Shown here: one piece after another, positions 1 to 8,400 of the stretch
Position numbering within the stretch: the stretch's first letter is position 1
How the letters are laid out: each line of letters starts with the position of its first letter
Assembly: GCA_040905665.1 (NCBI GenBank)
Contig: JBBDRD010000026.1
Span: forward strand, 1-64,000
Direction: 5' to 3'
Length of the DNA: 64,000 nt
Source: DASVCN01 sp040905665
GTDB taxonomy: Bacteria; Deinococcota; Deinococci; Deinococcales; Trueperaceae
Made by a program: the position numbers and the translations under genes
Notes under the pieces: generated by a model
Told to the model about the DNA's origin: nothing
Databases searched by the model: none
The model's input: the letters and a program-made list of their open reading frames with translations, nothing else

Positions 1-39
<39 letters not shown>

Positions 40-61
40 ACGACAAGAGGGAGGGGCAACA

Positions 62-298
62 GTGCAACACTGCGAGACCTGCGGGAACAGTTACGACCAT
101 CTGCTCGAGATCACGGTGGATGGGGCAACACATGTCTTCGATTGCTTCGAGTGCGCTATTCACGCTCTCGCGCCAACTTGCGGACATTGCAAAGTGAGGG
201 TGATCGGGCACGGCGTCCAGGTCGATCAGACCGTCTACTGTTGCGCTCACTGCGCCGACATGGAGGAGAGAGCTGCCGGGGTCCGCGACCGGGTCTGA
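62..298 (+). CDS. Small Cys-rich metal-binding protein, prokaryotic metallothionein-like
   Basis: A 78-residue protein starting at GTG with a purine-rich ribosome site (GAGGGAGGGG) just upstream. Cysteines occur as CETCG near residue 4, CFEC near 28, CGHC near 40 and CCAHC near 60, with His residues next to several of them. This is a zinc-knuckle pattern seen in a small family annotated as prokaryotic metallothionein or hypothetical protein. The segment FECAIHALAPTC is the recognisable core. It probably binds zinc in the cytoplasm; there is no signal peptide. The queuosine salvage gene begins 2 nt after its stop, so the two are cotranscribed. The exact role is unknown. Confidence 0.75.
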   Translation: MQHCETCGNSYDHLLEITVDGATHVFDCFECAIHALAPTCGHCKVRVIGHGVQVDQTVYCCAHCADMEERAAGVRDRV

Positions 299-299
299 T

Positions 300-1298
300 T
301 TGGAGCCGCTGTCGCTGCTGGGCGGGGTCAGGCAGGCTTGCGGTTGGGTGGCTGGGCGTGCGCGTTCGGTGCGAATAGCGCGCGACCCGGTTCATTACGC
401 GAGGGGCCTGGTGGAAGAATTCTCCGCAGCAGCGGCGTCGTTCGAGGAGCCGCCGTTCGAGGGTGTCGAGTGGGACACCGCCACTCATTATCGTGGCGGG
501 CACGAGGAGACGATTGCCTACGTCGTCACGCTCGATGCGATCAACTTCGGTTCCGGCTACTTTCCTCATCTCCAAAAGCGGCCGCAGATGTCGGGCTATT
601 TCACTGTCGCTTTCTCGCTAAAGCAGCGCTTCGACAACCGTGGCCCCTTTTCTGCCCGAGAACTGCGGGAGATGGCTCCCGCCGCCGTGGCGGAACTGTT
701 CATGCAGCCGCCAGGGGACAGGGTGCGCGACGAACTTGTTGGCCATTTCGCCACCGCACTGAATCAACTTGGTGAGTTCCTCGGAGCGCGTTTCGACGGT
801 TCGTTCGCAAAGTTGCTCGCGGCCGCCCACGGTTCGGCGGAGCGGCTGGCGGGAATTCTGATCGAGATGCCCTACTTCAAGGATGTGGCGCGCTACGACG
901 GGCGCGAGATCCCTCTGCTAAAGCGCGCCCAGATCACCCCCTCGGACCTGTCTCTGGCGATGCGTGGAAGTGCGCCGGCCGAGTTCGGCGATCTGGGAGC
1001 GCTCACCATCTTCGCCGACAATCTGGTGCCGCACGTCCTGCGGCTTGACGGAGTGCTGGAGTACCAGCCTTCGCTCGTCGAGCGGCTCGCACGGGGGGAA
1101 CTCCTGCAGGCGGGTTCGCCGGAGGAGGTCGAGATTCGCGCCGTGGCGTTGCATGCCGTCGAGCTGATGGTGGCGGGGCTGCGGGCCGATGGGCGGGCTG
1201 TCTCGTCCCGCGTTCTCGACCTGATCCTGTGGAATAGGGGGCAAGCGGAACGCTATCGGGGGGGCAGCAAGCATCGCACTCGAACGGTCTTCTACTGA
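300..1298 (+). CDS. Queuosine 5'-phosphate N-glycosylase/hydrolase (queuosine salvage, DUF2419)
   Basis: A 332-residue protein of the Q-salvage family (QNG1), which releases queuine from queuosine-5'-phosphate so the base can be reused for tRNA wobble modification. Diagnostic segments are LDAINFGSGYFPHL near residue 78, FADNLVPHVLRLDGVLEY near 237, and a C-terminus with LDLILWNRGQ followed by HRTRTVFY. Length and ends match the family. The start is TTG 2 nt after the stop of the Cys-rich gene, so translation is probably coupled. It converges on the histidine kinase with only 15 bp between stops. The function is well established in eukaryotes and in bacterial homologues; substrate preference here is inferred. 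Confidence 0.88.
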   Translation: MEPLSLLGGVRQACGWVAGRARSVRIARDPVHYARGLVEEFSAAAASFEEPPFEGVEWDTATHYRGGHEETIAYVVTLDAINFGSGYFPHLQKRPQMSGYFTVAFSLKQRFDNRGPFSARELREMAPAAVAELFMQPPGDRVRDELVGHFATALNQLGEFLGARFDGSFAKLLAAAHGSAERLAGILIEMPYFKDVARYDGREIPLLKRAQITPSDLSLAMRGSAPAEFGDLGALTIFADNLVPHVLRLDGVLEYQPSLVERLARGELLQAGSPEEVEIRAVALHAVELMVAGLRADGRAVSSRVLDLILWNRGQAERYRGGSKHRTRTVFY

Positions 1299-1313
1299 CT
1301 TTGGTTGCCTGGC

Positions 1314-2702
1314 TCAGGGAGCGATTGAGAGCTGAGCGGCGAAGCTCGGCAGCGTAACGGTGAAGCAGCTGCCGCAGCTGCCGGTCTCCACCCGCAACTC
1401 TCCGCCATGTTGCTCGACGACCCGGCTCACGACCGTGAGTCCCACGCCGGCACCTCTGCTACCGCTAAAGTAGCGTTCGAATATCCGCTCCACTCTGTCC
1501 GGCGCTATTCCCGGTCCCCGATCACGCACGCGCAGCTCGACGTACTGCTCGAACTCCTCGAGCTCCACGCGGACCCCTTGGGAACCGCCCGACGCCTGGA
1601 TTGCGTTGCGCACCAGGTTCCGTATCGCCTGGAGCAGCATGTGCCGGTCCCCCACCACGCGCACGCCTTGGGCAGCGTCCAACTGAATGTCCGGATAAGC
1701 GCGGTGAACCCTGTCGAGCAACTCGTCTACGTGCAGAACGTCGTTCTGCACGCGTCTCTCCAGCTCGCCACGGGCTAGAGCAAGCAGATCCTGGGAGGTG
1801 AGCAGAAGCTCCTGTGCAGCTTCGCGGGCGGCTTGAAGATGGCTTCCTCCCGCTGAGCTTCCGCCCGTTGAGATCTCCACAGCACCGTTATCGCTGGGTG
1901 AGCCGAACGCGCTCTTGTCGGCAAGGTCCTGAACGCCCAGGTGATCCCTTTCATTGCGCAGGCCAGCGCGCGGATCATCACGCAGGTAGGCGTCCAGATG
2001 CCCCTTGACCAGCGTGAGCGGGGCGGCTAACTCGTGCGCCACCTCGGCCATGAAGGCTCGCTCCTCGGCGCGCCGTTCACGGATGTTGCTTAGGGCGGCG
2101 TTGAGGGCAGAGGCAACCTCGGCTACTTCGTCGGCTGGACCCCGGTACTCGACTATCCCCGGGTCGGAGGGATCTACTCCGCGTGCCTGGCGAGCGAGGG
2201 AAGCGAGCGGTGAAAGAGCGCCGCGCGCCACCAGCCCCCCCAGGAATGCCGCCAGCAGCGAAATCAGGGCTCCCAGCCAGATCAGTTGGCGGGCCAGGTC
2301 GGTACGGGAACGCACCTCTCCGGTCACGTCGAGTCCGATCCTCAGGGTTGATTCGCCGTTCAGCGAACGCATGGCGGATAGATACTGGCGGCCTTCGAAC
2401 TCGACTACCTGCTGCTCATCGGCGGCAGGCAGGCGGCCGGACGCGTCGCGTGGCAGTACGACTCGGCCATCGGCGGTAACCAGTTGCACCACCGTCCCAC
2501 TTCGCTCGGGGTTGACCAATGGCACGCCAACAACGGGGTTCGCCAGGGCCCCCTGCATGCGTCCGAGTTCGCGGTTGAGCAACCCTTCGAGTTGCGCCCA
2601 CTGATTCCGTTGATATACGACGAAGGTAAGCGACCCATAAAGCGTGGCGGTTACGAGTGCCAGCACGCCAAAAGCCACGATCATTCGCAGTCGCAGGGTC
2701 AT
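1314..2702 (-). CDS. Two-component sensor histidine kinase
   Basis: A 462-residue membrane kinase. Transmembrane helices lie at about 7-30 and 139-160, enclosing a periplasmic domain of about 110 residues. They are followed by HAMP (about 160-215), HisKA with H223 in VAHELAAPLT, and HATPase with the N box NLVRNAIQ, the DRGPGIAP motif and GVGLTVV. The helical hairpin after the H box carries an unusual Ser/Gly-rich insertion (about residues 245-288). It lies 54 bp downstream of the response regulator on the same strand, so the two form one operon. No Shine-Dalgarno sequence is visible before the ATG. The signal sensed is unknown. Confidence 0.9.
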   Translation of the reverse strand: MTLRLRMIVAFGVLALVTATLYGSLTFVVYQRNQWAQLEGLLNRELGRMQGALANPVVGVPLVNPERSGTVVQLVTADGRVVLPRDASGRLPAADEQQVVEFEGRQYLSAMRSLNGESTLRIGLDVTGEVRSRTDLARQLIWLGALISLLAAFLGGLVARGALSPLASLARQARGVDPSDPGIVEYRGPADEVAEVASALNAALSNIRERRAEERAFMAEVAHELAAPLTLVKGHLDAYLRDDPRAGLRNERDHLGVQDLADKSAFGSPSDNGAVEISTGGSSAGGSHLQAAREAAQELLLTSQDLLALARGELERRVQNDVLHVDELLDRVHRAYPDIQLDAAQGVRVVGDRHMLLQAIRNLVRNAIQASGGSQGVRVELEEFEQYVELRVRDRGPGIAPDRVERIFERYFSGSRGAGVGLTVVSRVVEQHGGELRVETGSCGSCFTVTLPSFAAQLSIAP

Positions 2703-2756
2703 CGAAGGAGGGCAACCGTCGGGGGCTTACCGGTCGGACGCTTACGATTCGGGCGC

Positions 2757-3419
2757 TTAAGGGATGACATAGCCCGCTCCTCGCACGGTTTGCACCAGCG
2801 AGCCTTCCCCAGCTTCGCGAAGCTTGGTGCGCAGTTTCGACACGAACACTTCGATCGTGTTCGAGTCGGGCAGTTCGCCGTGGTAGAGACGACTCTCGAG
2901 CTCCTCACGACCGAAAATGCGCCCCCGGTGTTCGAGAAGCAAAGCCAGTAGTTCGAACTCGCGCGCCGTAAGTGCGACCAGTTCCCCCGCCACGGTGCAA
3001 GAGGCGCCAACAGGGTCGAGGACTACCGAACCGGCAGCGAGGACGGAAGGGGTGTCGCGATCGCGTAGTCGGGCGTGAACGCGGGCCAAGAGCTCCTGAA
3101 TGCTGAACGGCTTGGCGAGGTAATCACTGGCGCCGGCATAGAGTCCTTTTATACGGCTGTCGACGTCGGCGCGGGCGGTGAGCATGAGGATGCTGGCCTC
3201 ACTTCGCTTTCCTACGAGCCGGGCTACCTCGATTCCATCGAAGTCGGGGAGGTTGAGGTCGAGGAGTATCAGCTCGAACTCTTGCTCCTCGGTACGCAGC
3301 AGGGCATCGGAGCCGGTTCCGACCGCCTCGACCTTGTAACCCTCGTGGCTTAGCTCCTGCTCGAGCAGGAGCGCCAGCTTGGGGTCATCCTCGACAATGA
3401 GGACCCTGCCACCTTTCAA
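2757..3419 (-). CDS. OmpR/PhoB-family response regulator
   Basis: A 220-residue DNA-binding regulator. The receiver domain has the acidic pair at D11-D12, phosphoacceptor D54 in ILLDLNLP, and the conserved Thr and Lys in MLTAR and YLAKPF. The C-terminal winged helix contains LTAREFELLALLLEH and ends VQTVRGAGYVI. I chose the TTG start at 3419 because GGGAGGT lies 6 nt upstream; a longer reading frame to 3503 adds 28 residues of non-family sequence. It is followed by its cognate kinase. A CTTAA direct repeat with 10-bp spacing lies about 85-105 bp upstream and could be its own binding site. Confidence 0.92.
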   Translation of the reverse strand: MKGGRVLIVEDDPKLALLLEQELSHEGYKVEAVGTGSDALLRTEEQEFELILLDLNLPDFDGIEVARLVGKRSEASILMLTARADVDSRIKGLYAGASDYLAKPFSIQELLARVHARLRDRDTPSVLAAGSVVLDPVGASCTVAGELVALTAREFELLALLLEHRGRIFGREELESRLYHGELPDSNTIEVFVSKLRTKLREAGEGSLVQTVRGAGYVIP

Positions 3420-3501
3420 GCCCGTACCTCCCTGATCGTCCAATGCGGATTCTATGTCGCGGGGCCGAACCGAACAGGCGGTTTTCCACAGCCCCCAGGG
3501 C

Positions 3502-3523
3502 AAGCTTAACCAAACTTAAGCTT
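3502..3523. promoter_or_regulatory. Candidate response-regulator operator, CTTAA repeats inside a perfect dyad
   Basis: AAGCTTAA (3502-3509) and TTAAGCTT (3516-3523) form a perfect 8-bp inverted repeat around CCAAAC. Read another way, CTTAAC and CTTAAG are direct repeats with starts exactly 10 bp apart. OmpR-family regulators such as PmrA and QseB bind tandem CTTAA half-sites. It sits between the two-component operon and the divergent small secreted peptide gene. The assignment is inference. Confidence 0.5.
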
Positions 3524-3572
3524 CGGTCAGCGGAGGTTCAGCAGAACACCCTAGACTCGACCCGAGGTGAGC

Positions 3573-3716
3573 ATGAGTCGAATCGTGATGACGACATCGG
3601 CAACGGCGGCGTTACTGGTATCGACCTCCGCCTTGGCCTGCAGCTGGCAACCCGGCACTCTAGATTCGCCGGTTTGTGGAGATGTTGGTTCCTCCAAGTT
3701 CCGCTGCGGCAGATGA
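3573..3716 (+). CDS. Small secreted cysteine-containing peptide (47 residues)
   Basis: This short ORF has an ATG preceded by GAGGTGA, an exact complement of the 16S rRNA tail, at good spacing, and a TAGACT -10-like hexamer at 3552-3557. The product begins with a signal-peptide-like segment (MSRIVMTTSATAALLVST) ending SALA/C, which fits signal peptidase I (AxA) better than a lipobox. The predicted mature peptide is about 25 residues with three Cys (23, 35 and 45 of the precursor). It is divergent from the two-component operon and downstream of the CTTAA operator, so it is a candidate target of that regulator. A second overlapping mini-ORF (ATGA overlap) of 27 codons follows. No family is recognised and expression is unproven. 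Confidence 0.45.
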   Translation: MSRIVMTTSATAALLVSTSALACSWQPGTLDSPVCGDVGSSKFRCGR

Positions 3717-3793
3717 ACAGTAGTATGGTGCTGACCCGCTCGTTGAGATCGAACGAAGGCCCATATGTTCCGCAAGCTGACGGACAACTTTGC

Positions 3794-3799
3794 TAGCGT
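3794..3799 (+). promoter_or_regulatory. -10 box for leaderless prmC
   Basis: TAGCGT fits TANNNT and lies 6 nt before the GTG of prmC with no Shine-Dalgarno between them, so transcription would begin at or next to the start codon. No -35 consensus is evident. Confidence 0.4.
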
Positions 3800-3805
3800 A
3801 GAGCC

Positions 3806-4654
3806 GTGACCGCCGGCTCCACAATCCATGAAGCGTACCGGTACTCCGTAACACGCCTAACTATGGTGGGGGTGGCCAGCCCCCAAGCCGAAGCGTGGCA
3901 ACTGATCGAGGCCGCGATTGGGAGCAGCCGGAGCGAGTTGACCGGTAATCAGAGGAATCTTGACGGCGAGGAGCGGCGGCGCCTGGAGGCTTGGCTTGCC
4001 CGCCGCGAGTTACGTGAGCCGCTTCAATTCATACTGGGCCGAGCCTACTTCTACGGCCTCGAGATTCCAGTAGGGCCGGGCGTTTTGATTCCGCGGCCCG
4101 AGACGGAGCGACTGGTCGAGATCGCCCTGGGGGCGCTGCATGACTACCCGGAACCAGCTGTTCTCGACCTTGGGACCGGCTCGGGAGCGGTCGCCCTGGC
4201 GCTCAAGAGTGAGCGTCCCGACGCACGTGTGCTAGCAACCGATCTCGACGGGAGGGCGCTGGCGATCGCCGAGCGAAACGCCGTGTCCCTGGGACTCCAT
4301 CTGGAGTTCCAGCAAAGTGACTTGCTGGCCGACCCGCGGGTTTCCTCGTTCGCTTCAGCGGCGAAGGCAATCGTCTCGAACCCCCCATATCTGCCGGCGG
4401 GCGACCGAACCATCGCTCCTCTAGAGTTGCGTTGGGATCCGTGCGATGCGCTTTACGCAGGAGAGGACGGCCTGGCGGTCTTCCGACAGTTGGCCGCTCA
4501 GGCATACTCCTTCCTCCAGGCGGGGTCGCTGCTAATCGTCGAACTCGATCCGAGGAACGTCGATCGCGCGAGAGCCATAGCGGCCGGCTGGAGTTCGGCT
4601 CAGGTGCATGAGGACTTGGCCGGCCGGCGTCGGTTCCTCGAACTACGCCGCTAG
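3806..4654 (+). CDS. prmC: Peptide chain release factor N5-glutamine methyltransferase
   Basis: A 282-residue cytoplasmic SAM-dependent methyltransferase that methylates the Gln of the GGQ motif in RF1 and RF2. The N-terminal helical domain contains the family segment GRAYFYGLEIPVGPGVLIPRPETE. The Rossmann domain has motif I VLDLGTGSGAVAL (about residue 118) and the catalytic NPPY in IVSNPPYLP. Length is typical. The GTG start is supported by a -10-like box 6 nt upstream and the match of the N-terminus to the family. It stands alone, convergent with lspA 63 bp away. Confidence 0.95.
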   Translation: MTAGSTIHEAYRYSVTRLTMVGVASPQAEAWQLIEAAIGSSRSELTGNQRNLDGEERRRLEAWLARRELREPLQFILGRAYFYGLEIPVGPGVLIPRPETERLVEIALGALHDYPEPAVLDLGTGSGAVALALKSERPDARVLATDLDGRALAIAERNAVSLGLHLEFQQSDLLADPRVSSFASAAKAIVSNPPYLPAGDRTIAPLELRWDPCDALYAGEDGLAVFRQLAAQAYSFLQAGSLLIVELDPRNVDRARAIAAGWSSAQVHEDLAGRRRFLELRR

Positions 4655-4717
4655 GGAGCGTGACGCTTCCGCGGTTTGCGAGGCGTGCTTTTCGCGTCGA
4701 GCCGGTGGTTTAGGCGC

Positions 4718-5266
4718 TCATGGACGATCGTTGTGATCGAGGCGCCCGAAGAACTCCGGTTCAGCCAGGGTCCGCCGCTCGCTTTTCTTGAACCTGTCTT
4801 CGATCAGGCTGCTGAGGAACAGTAGTGCACCGCCTACCACGACGAAACTGTCGGCCAAGTTGAAGACCGGGAAGTCGAAGCTACCGCTGCGAAAGTGGAT
4901 GAAGTCGATAACAAAGCCCCAGAGCAGGCGGTCGATCATGTTGCCCGCCGCACCCGCGAGGACTAGCGTGAGCGCGAAGCGGGGCAACGCCGGTATCGAC
5001 GAACCGCGCCGCATCAGGTACCACAGGAGCATAAGCGAAACCGCGGCCGAGAGCAGGCCCAGTAGCAGGGTGCCGTCGACGACCACGGGCCCGAGCCGCA
5101 GGTTGAGGTCGCGCAGGAGTCCGAAGGCCGCACCGGTGTTCCTGATGTAGATGAGACGGAAGGCGAGACCCAGCTCGAGCGCTCCGCCGCCGGAGAAGCT
5201 GTTGGTCGCCCACCATTTGCTGGCTTGATCCGCCGCTATGAGCAGCCCGGCAAGAAGCAGATACAT
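4718..5266 (-). CDS. lspA: Lipoprotein signal peptidase II
   Basis: A 182-residue inner-membrane aspartyl protease that removes signal peptides from diacylated prolipoproteins. Four transmembrane segments are visible. The conserved ADQASKWW lies near the N-terminus. The two catalytic Asp residues are in AAGNMIDRL and FNLADS, with DFIHF between them. The ATG has a TATACT box 6 nt upstream and no ribosome site, so it is probably leaderless. It is divergent from the glutamate dehydrogenase gene. Confidence 0.95.
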   Translation of the reverse strand: MYLLLAGLLIAADQASKWWATNSFSGGGALELGLAFRLIYIRNTGAAFGLLRDLNLRLGPVVVDGTLLLGLLSAAVSLMLLWYLMRRGSSIPALPRFALTLVLAGAAGNMIDRLLWGFVIDFIHFRSGSFDFPVFNLADSFVVVGGALLFLSSLIEDRFKKSERRTLAEPEFFGRLDHNDRP

Positions 5267-5272
5267 CGGGGC

Positions 5273-5278
5273 AGTATA
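5273..5278 (-). promoter_or_regulatory. -10 box for leaderless lspA
   Basis: Read on the minus strand, TATACT ends 6 nt before the lspA ATG. There is no Shine-Dalgarno in the gap, which is the leaderless arrangement. Confidence 0.5.
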
Positions 5279-5482
5279 CGTTCCCTATTGGGGCAGGTCC
5301 GTCGTTGGCTCACTGAGGCAGGGCTCGCGGTACAGCGTGGGGTCATTCGTTATAGTGGCGTGCATAACGCGAATAATGACGCTTTGGCCAAGTGGCCGAC
5401 GACGGTTGAAGATGCAACAGGGGACGCAGTAACAGGTGCAGAGAGAGACGCGCTCAAAGACGCAGCGAAAGGCGATGATAGT

Positions 5483-8400
5483 ATGCCCGCCACCCTTAAA
5501 CAGGTGCGAAGCCGGATCGAGAGGGCCGGAGGGAGCCCTCTCGTCTCTGCCTTTGCAGAGGTGCTTTTCGAGAAATCCGATTCGCGGTTTCTGGAGGCCT
5601 TCGATCCCGAGAGCTTGAGTGCGATCGCCGCCGACGGCTTCGCTTTCCTCGACGGACTGGGTCACGAGGAGATGCGCGTCGAGGTGTTCAATCCCAGTTT
5701 CGAAGCTGACGGCTGGGAGGCGCCGCCATACACCGTTCTGCGGCTCTGTCTGCTCGACAGGCCGTTCGTTGTCGACTCGGTGCGGACCGAACTGCGGCGG
5801 CGCGGCTTCGGACTCAATCACCTCCTGCACCCCATCCTGGGTGTCGAGCGCGACGAGGACGGTTCTATTTCTCAGATCGCCGGGCGTGAGCGCCTTAGAC
5901 GCCAGGAGGCGTTCGAGATTTACTTCCTGGAGCGAGAGGAGAGCGACCGGCGGCGTGCCGAGCTTGCCGACGGCGTTCGCACTGTTCTTTCCGACGTCAT
6001 CGCGGCGACCAACGACTATCAGGAGATGCGCGAGCAGTTGCGGCGGGTACGTGACTACATACGGGCGCTGCAGCACCGCGACGAGGACTTGGTCCTATCC
6101 GACAGGGACGAGGAGCTCGAAGAGTACGCCCTGTTCATGGACTGGCTCGACGATGAAAACTTCGTTTTCCTGGGATACCGGGAGTATGACATCGGCACCC
6201 TGGATGGCGAACGGCATTTGCAGATCTCTCCCGGCTCGGGGATGGGCATCCTCTCGCGCATCGAGGAGAGCGCTTATCGCGAGCCGGTACCGCTCGACCA
6301 AATTCCCGAGCGACTCCGTGAACGGATAACCGGGGGCCGCTTGTTCACGGTCACCAAGACGAACGCCGAAGCAACCGTACACCGCTCCGCGCGCATGGAT
6401 TACATAGGGGCAAAGAAGCTGGGCGAGCAGGGACTGGTGGAAGGGGAGCAGCGCTTCCTGGGCCTCTTTACATCCAAGGCGCTCTCGGCGCCGGTAGACG
6501 AGGTCCCCATCCTGCGGCGGCGCCTACGCCAGGTCTTGGAGATCGAAGGTGCAGTTCCCGACTCCCACGACTACAAGCAGATCGTGAGCATCTTCAATAA
6601 CATGCCGCGTGAGGAGCTGTTCTGGTCGAACGCTCAGCAGTTGCACCGGGACATTCGTACCATCATGGCGCTCGAGCAGGAGCGTGAGGTGCGGCTGACG
6701 TTGCGCGCCGATCCCCTGGCCCGCGGACTAGCTCTCATGGTCATCATGCCCCGTGAGCGATTCAATTCGGAGGTGCGCCGCCGGGTGCAGCGCTTCCTTA
6801 GCACGGCGCTCGAGGCTACTCACGTCGATTATCAGCTTGCGATGGGAGAGGATGAGGAGCAGGTCCGCTTCCATTTCTTCTTCACCACCCGCCTGTCTGC
6901 CACCGAGGTCGACGCCCGGGCACTCGAACACGAGGTCGCCGAGCTGGCCCGGACATGGGGCGACGAGCTGCGGGCGCGACTCTCCTCGCGCCATGGGCAG
7001 ATCGAGGGCCGGCGGCTCGCGGAGCGATATGAACTGGCGTTCGACGAGCGATATCGGGCCGACATCGGACCCGGCGGCGCGCTTCTGGACATAGACAACA
7101 TTGAGCTGTTGGGCGAGGCGCCCTTCAGGGTGGATCTGATAACGCCAGCAGCTGAAGCCCGGCGAGAGCATGCGAGCCTGCTTCGGATTTATCACCACCG
7201 CCGTACCCTGGTCCTCTCGGAGGTACTGCCGATCCTGGAGAACAGCGGCCTGAGGGTACTGGAACAGGTTTCTTATTGGGCGCGACTAGCCGAGGGTGAG
7301 CGCGGAATAGATGTTTTCCGGGTGCAGGACCTCGCGGGACGCCCGCTCGAGGTGCAGGCTCATAGTGACCGGTTGATCGCCGCGCTCGAGGCGCTGCTTT
7401 CCGGTGTCGCCGAGAACGATCGGCTCAACCGACTGGTGCTCAGCGCTGGCCTCGACATTCGCCAGGTCGCGTTGCTGCGCGCCTACCAGATGTACTACGG
7501 ACAGCTCTCGGCGGTAACCAGCAGGCGCTCCCTCTACGACACGCTGCTCGCCCATCCGGTGGCGGCTGCTGCGCTCTACGAGTACTTTCGGGCGCGTTTC
7601 GACCCGAGGCTGGAAGGGGACCGCGATACACAGGTCGCGGCCGCTGGGAAGTACTTCGAAGGAACGCTCGAGGAAGTGTCATCACTTCCCGAGGACCAGG
7701 CGCTCCGCGGTCTTTTCAACCTCATGGAGGCGACCGTTCGAAGCAACTTCTTCCTCGGCAAGGCGCACATCTCATTCAAGATCGCCTCGCAAGAGGTGGC
7801 CATCATGCCCGAACCGCGCCCGCTATTTGAGATCGCCGTTTCGGCGCCCGGCGTCGAGGGGGTACACCTGCGGGGTGGGAAAGTGGCCCGAGGCGGCATC
7901 CGCTGGTCCGACCGGCGAGACGACTTCCGTACCGAAGTCCTCGGTCTGATGAAAACGCAGATGACCAAGAATGCCGTGATCGTCCCGGTAGGTTCGAAGG
8001 GCGGATTCGTGCTCATCGATCCACCTGGCGAGCGCGAGGCGTTGTTCAACTTCGTTCGCGAGCAGTACCAGACATTCATGCGCGGGCTACTTGACCTGAC
8101 CGACAACATGGTCGACGGCGTGCCGGTGTTCCCCAAAGGTCTGGTTGTCTACGATGAGCCCGACCCTTATCTGGTGGTAGCTGCCGACAAGGGAACCGCT
8201 ACCTTCTCCGATCTGGCCAACGCCACAGCTGCCGAGTATGACTACTGGTTGGGTGACGCTTTCGCCTCGGGCGGTTCGCAGGGCTACGACCATAAGGAGA
8301 TCGGGATCACCGCCCGTGGGACGTGGGAGACGGTGGCGCGGCACTTCCGCGAACTGGGCGTCAACATCCGTCAGGACGAGTTCACTGTTGCAGGCATCGG

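Noticed and set aside
3713..3796. A 27-codon ORF overlapping the end of the small secreted peptide by ATGA
   Set aside because: It has no signal or conserved feature; coupling by overlap alone is weak evidence. It is mentioned in the peptide entry only.
4655..4717. Possible terminator hairpin between prmC and lspA (AGCG-TGA-CGCT)
   Set aside because: The stem is only 4 bp with an imperfect extension and no T tract.
5285..6076. A 263-codon minus-strand frame over the start of the glutamate dehydrogenase gene
   Set aside because: It is antisense to conserved coding sequence, without ribosome site or family match.
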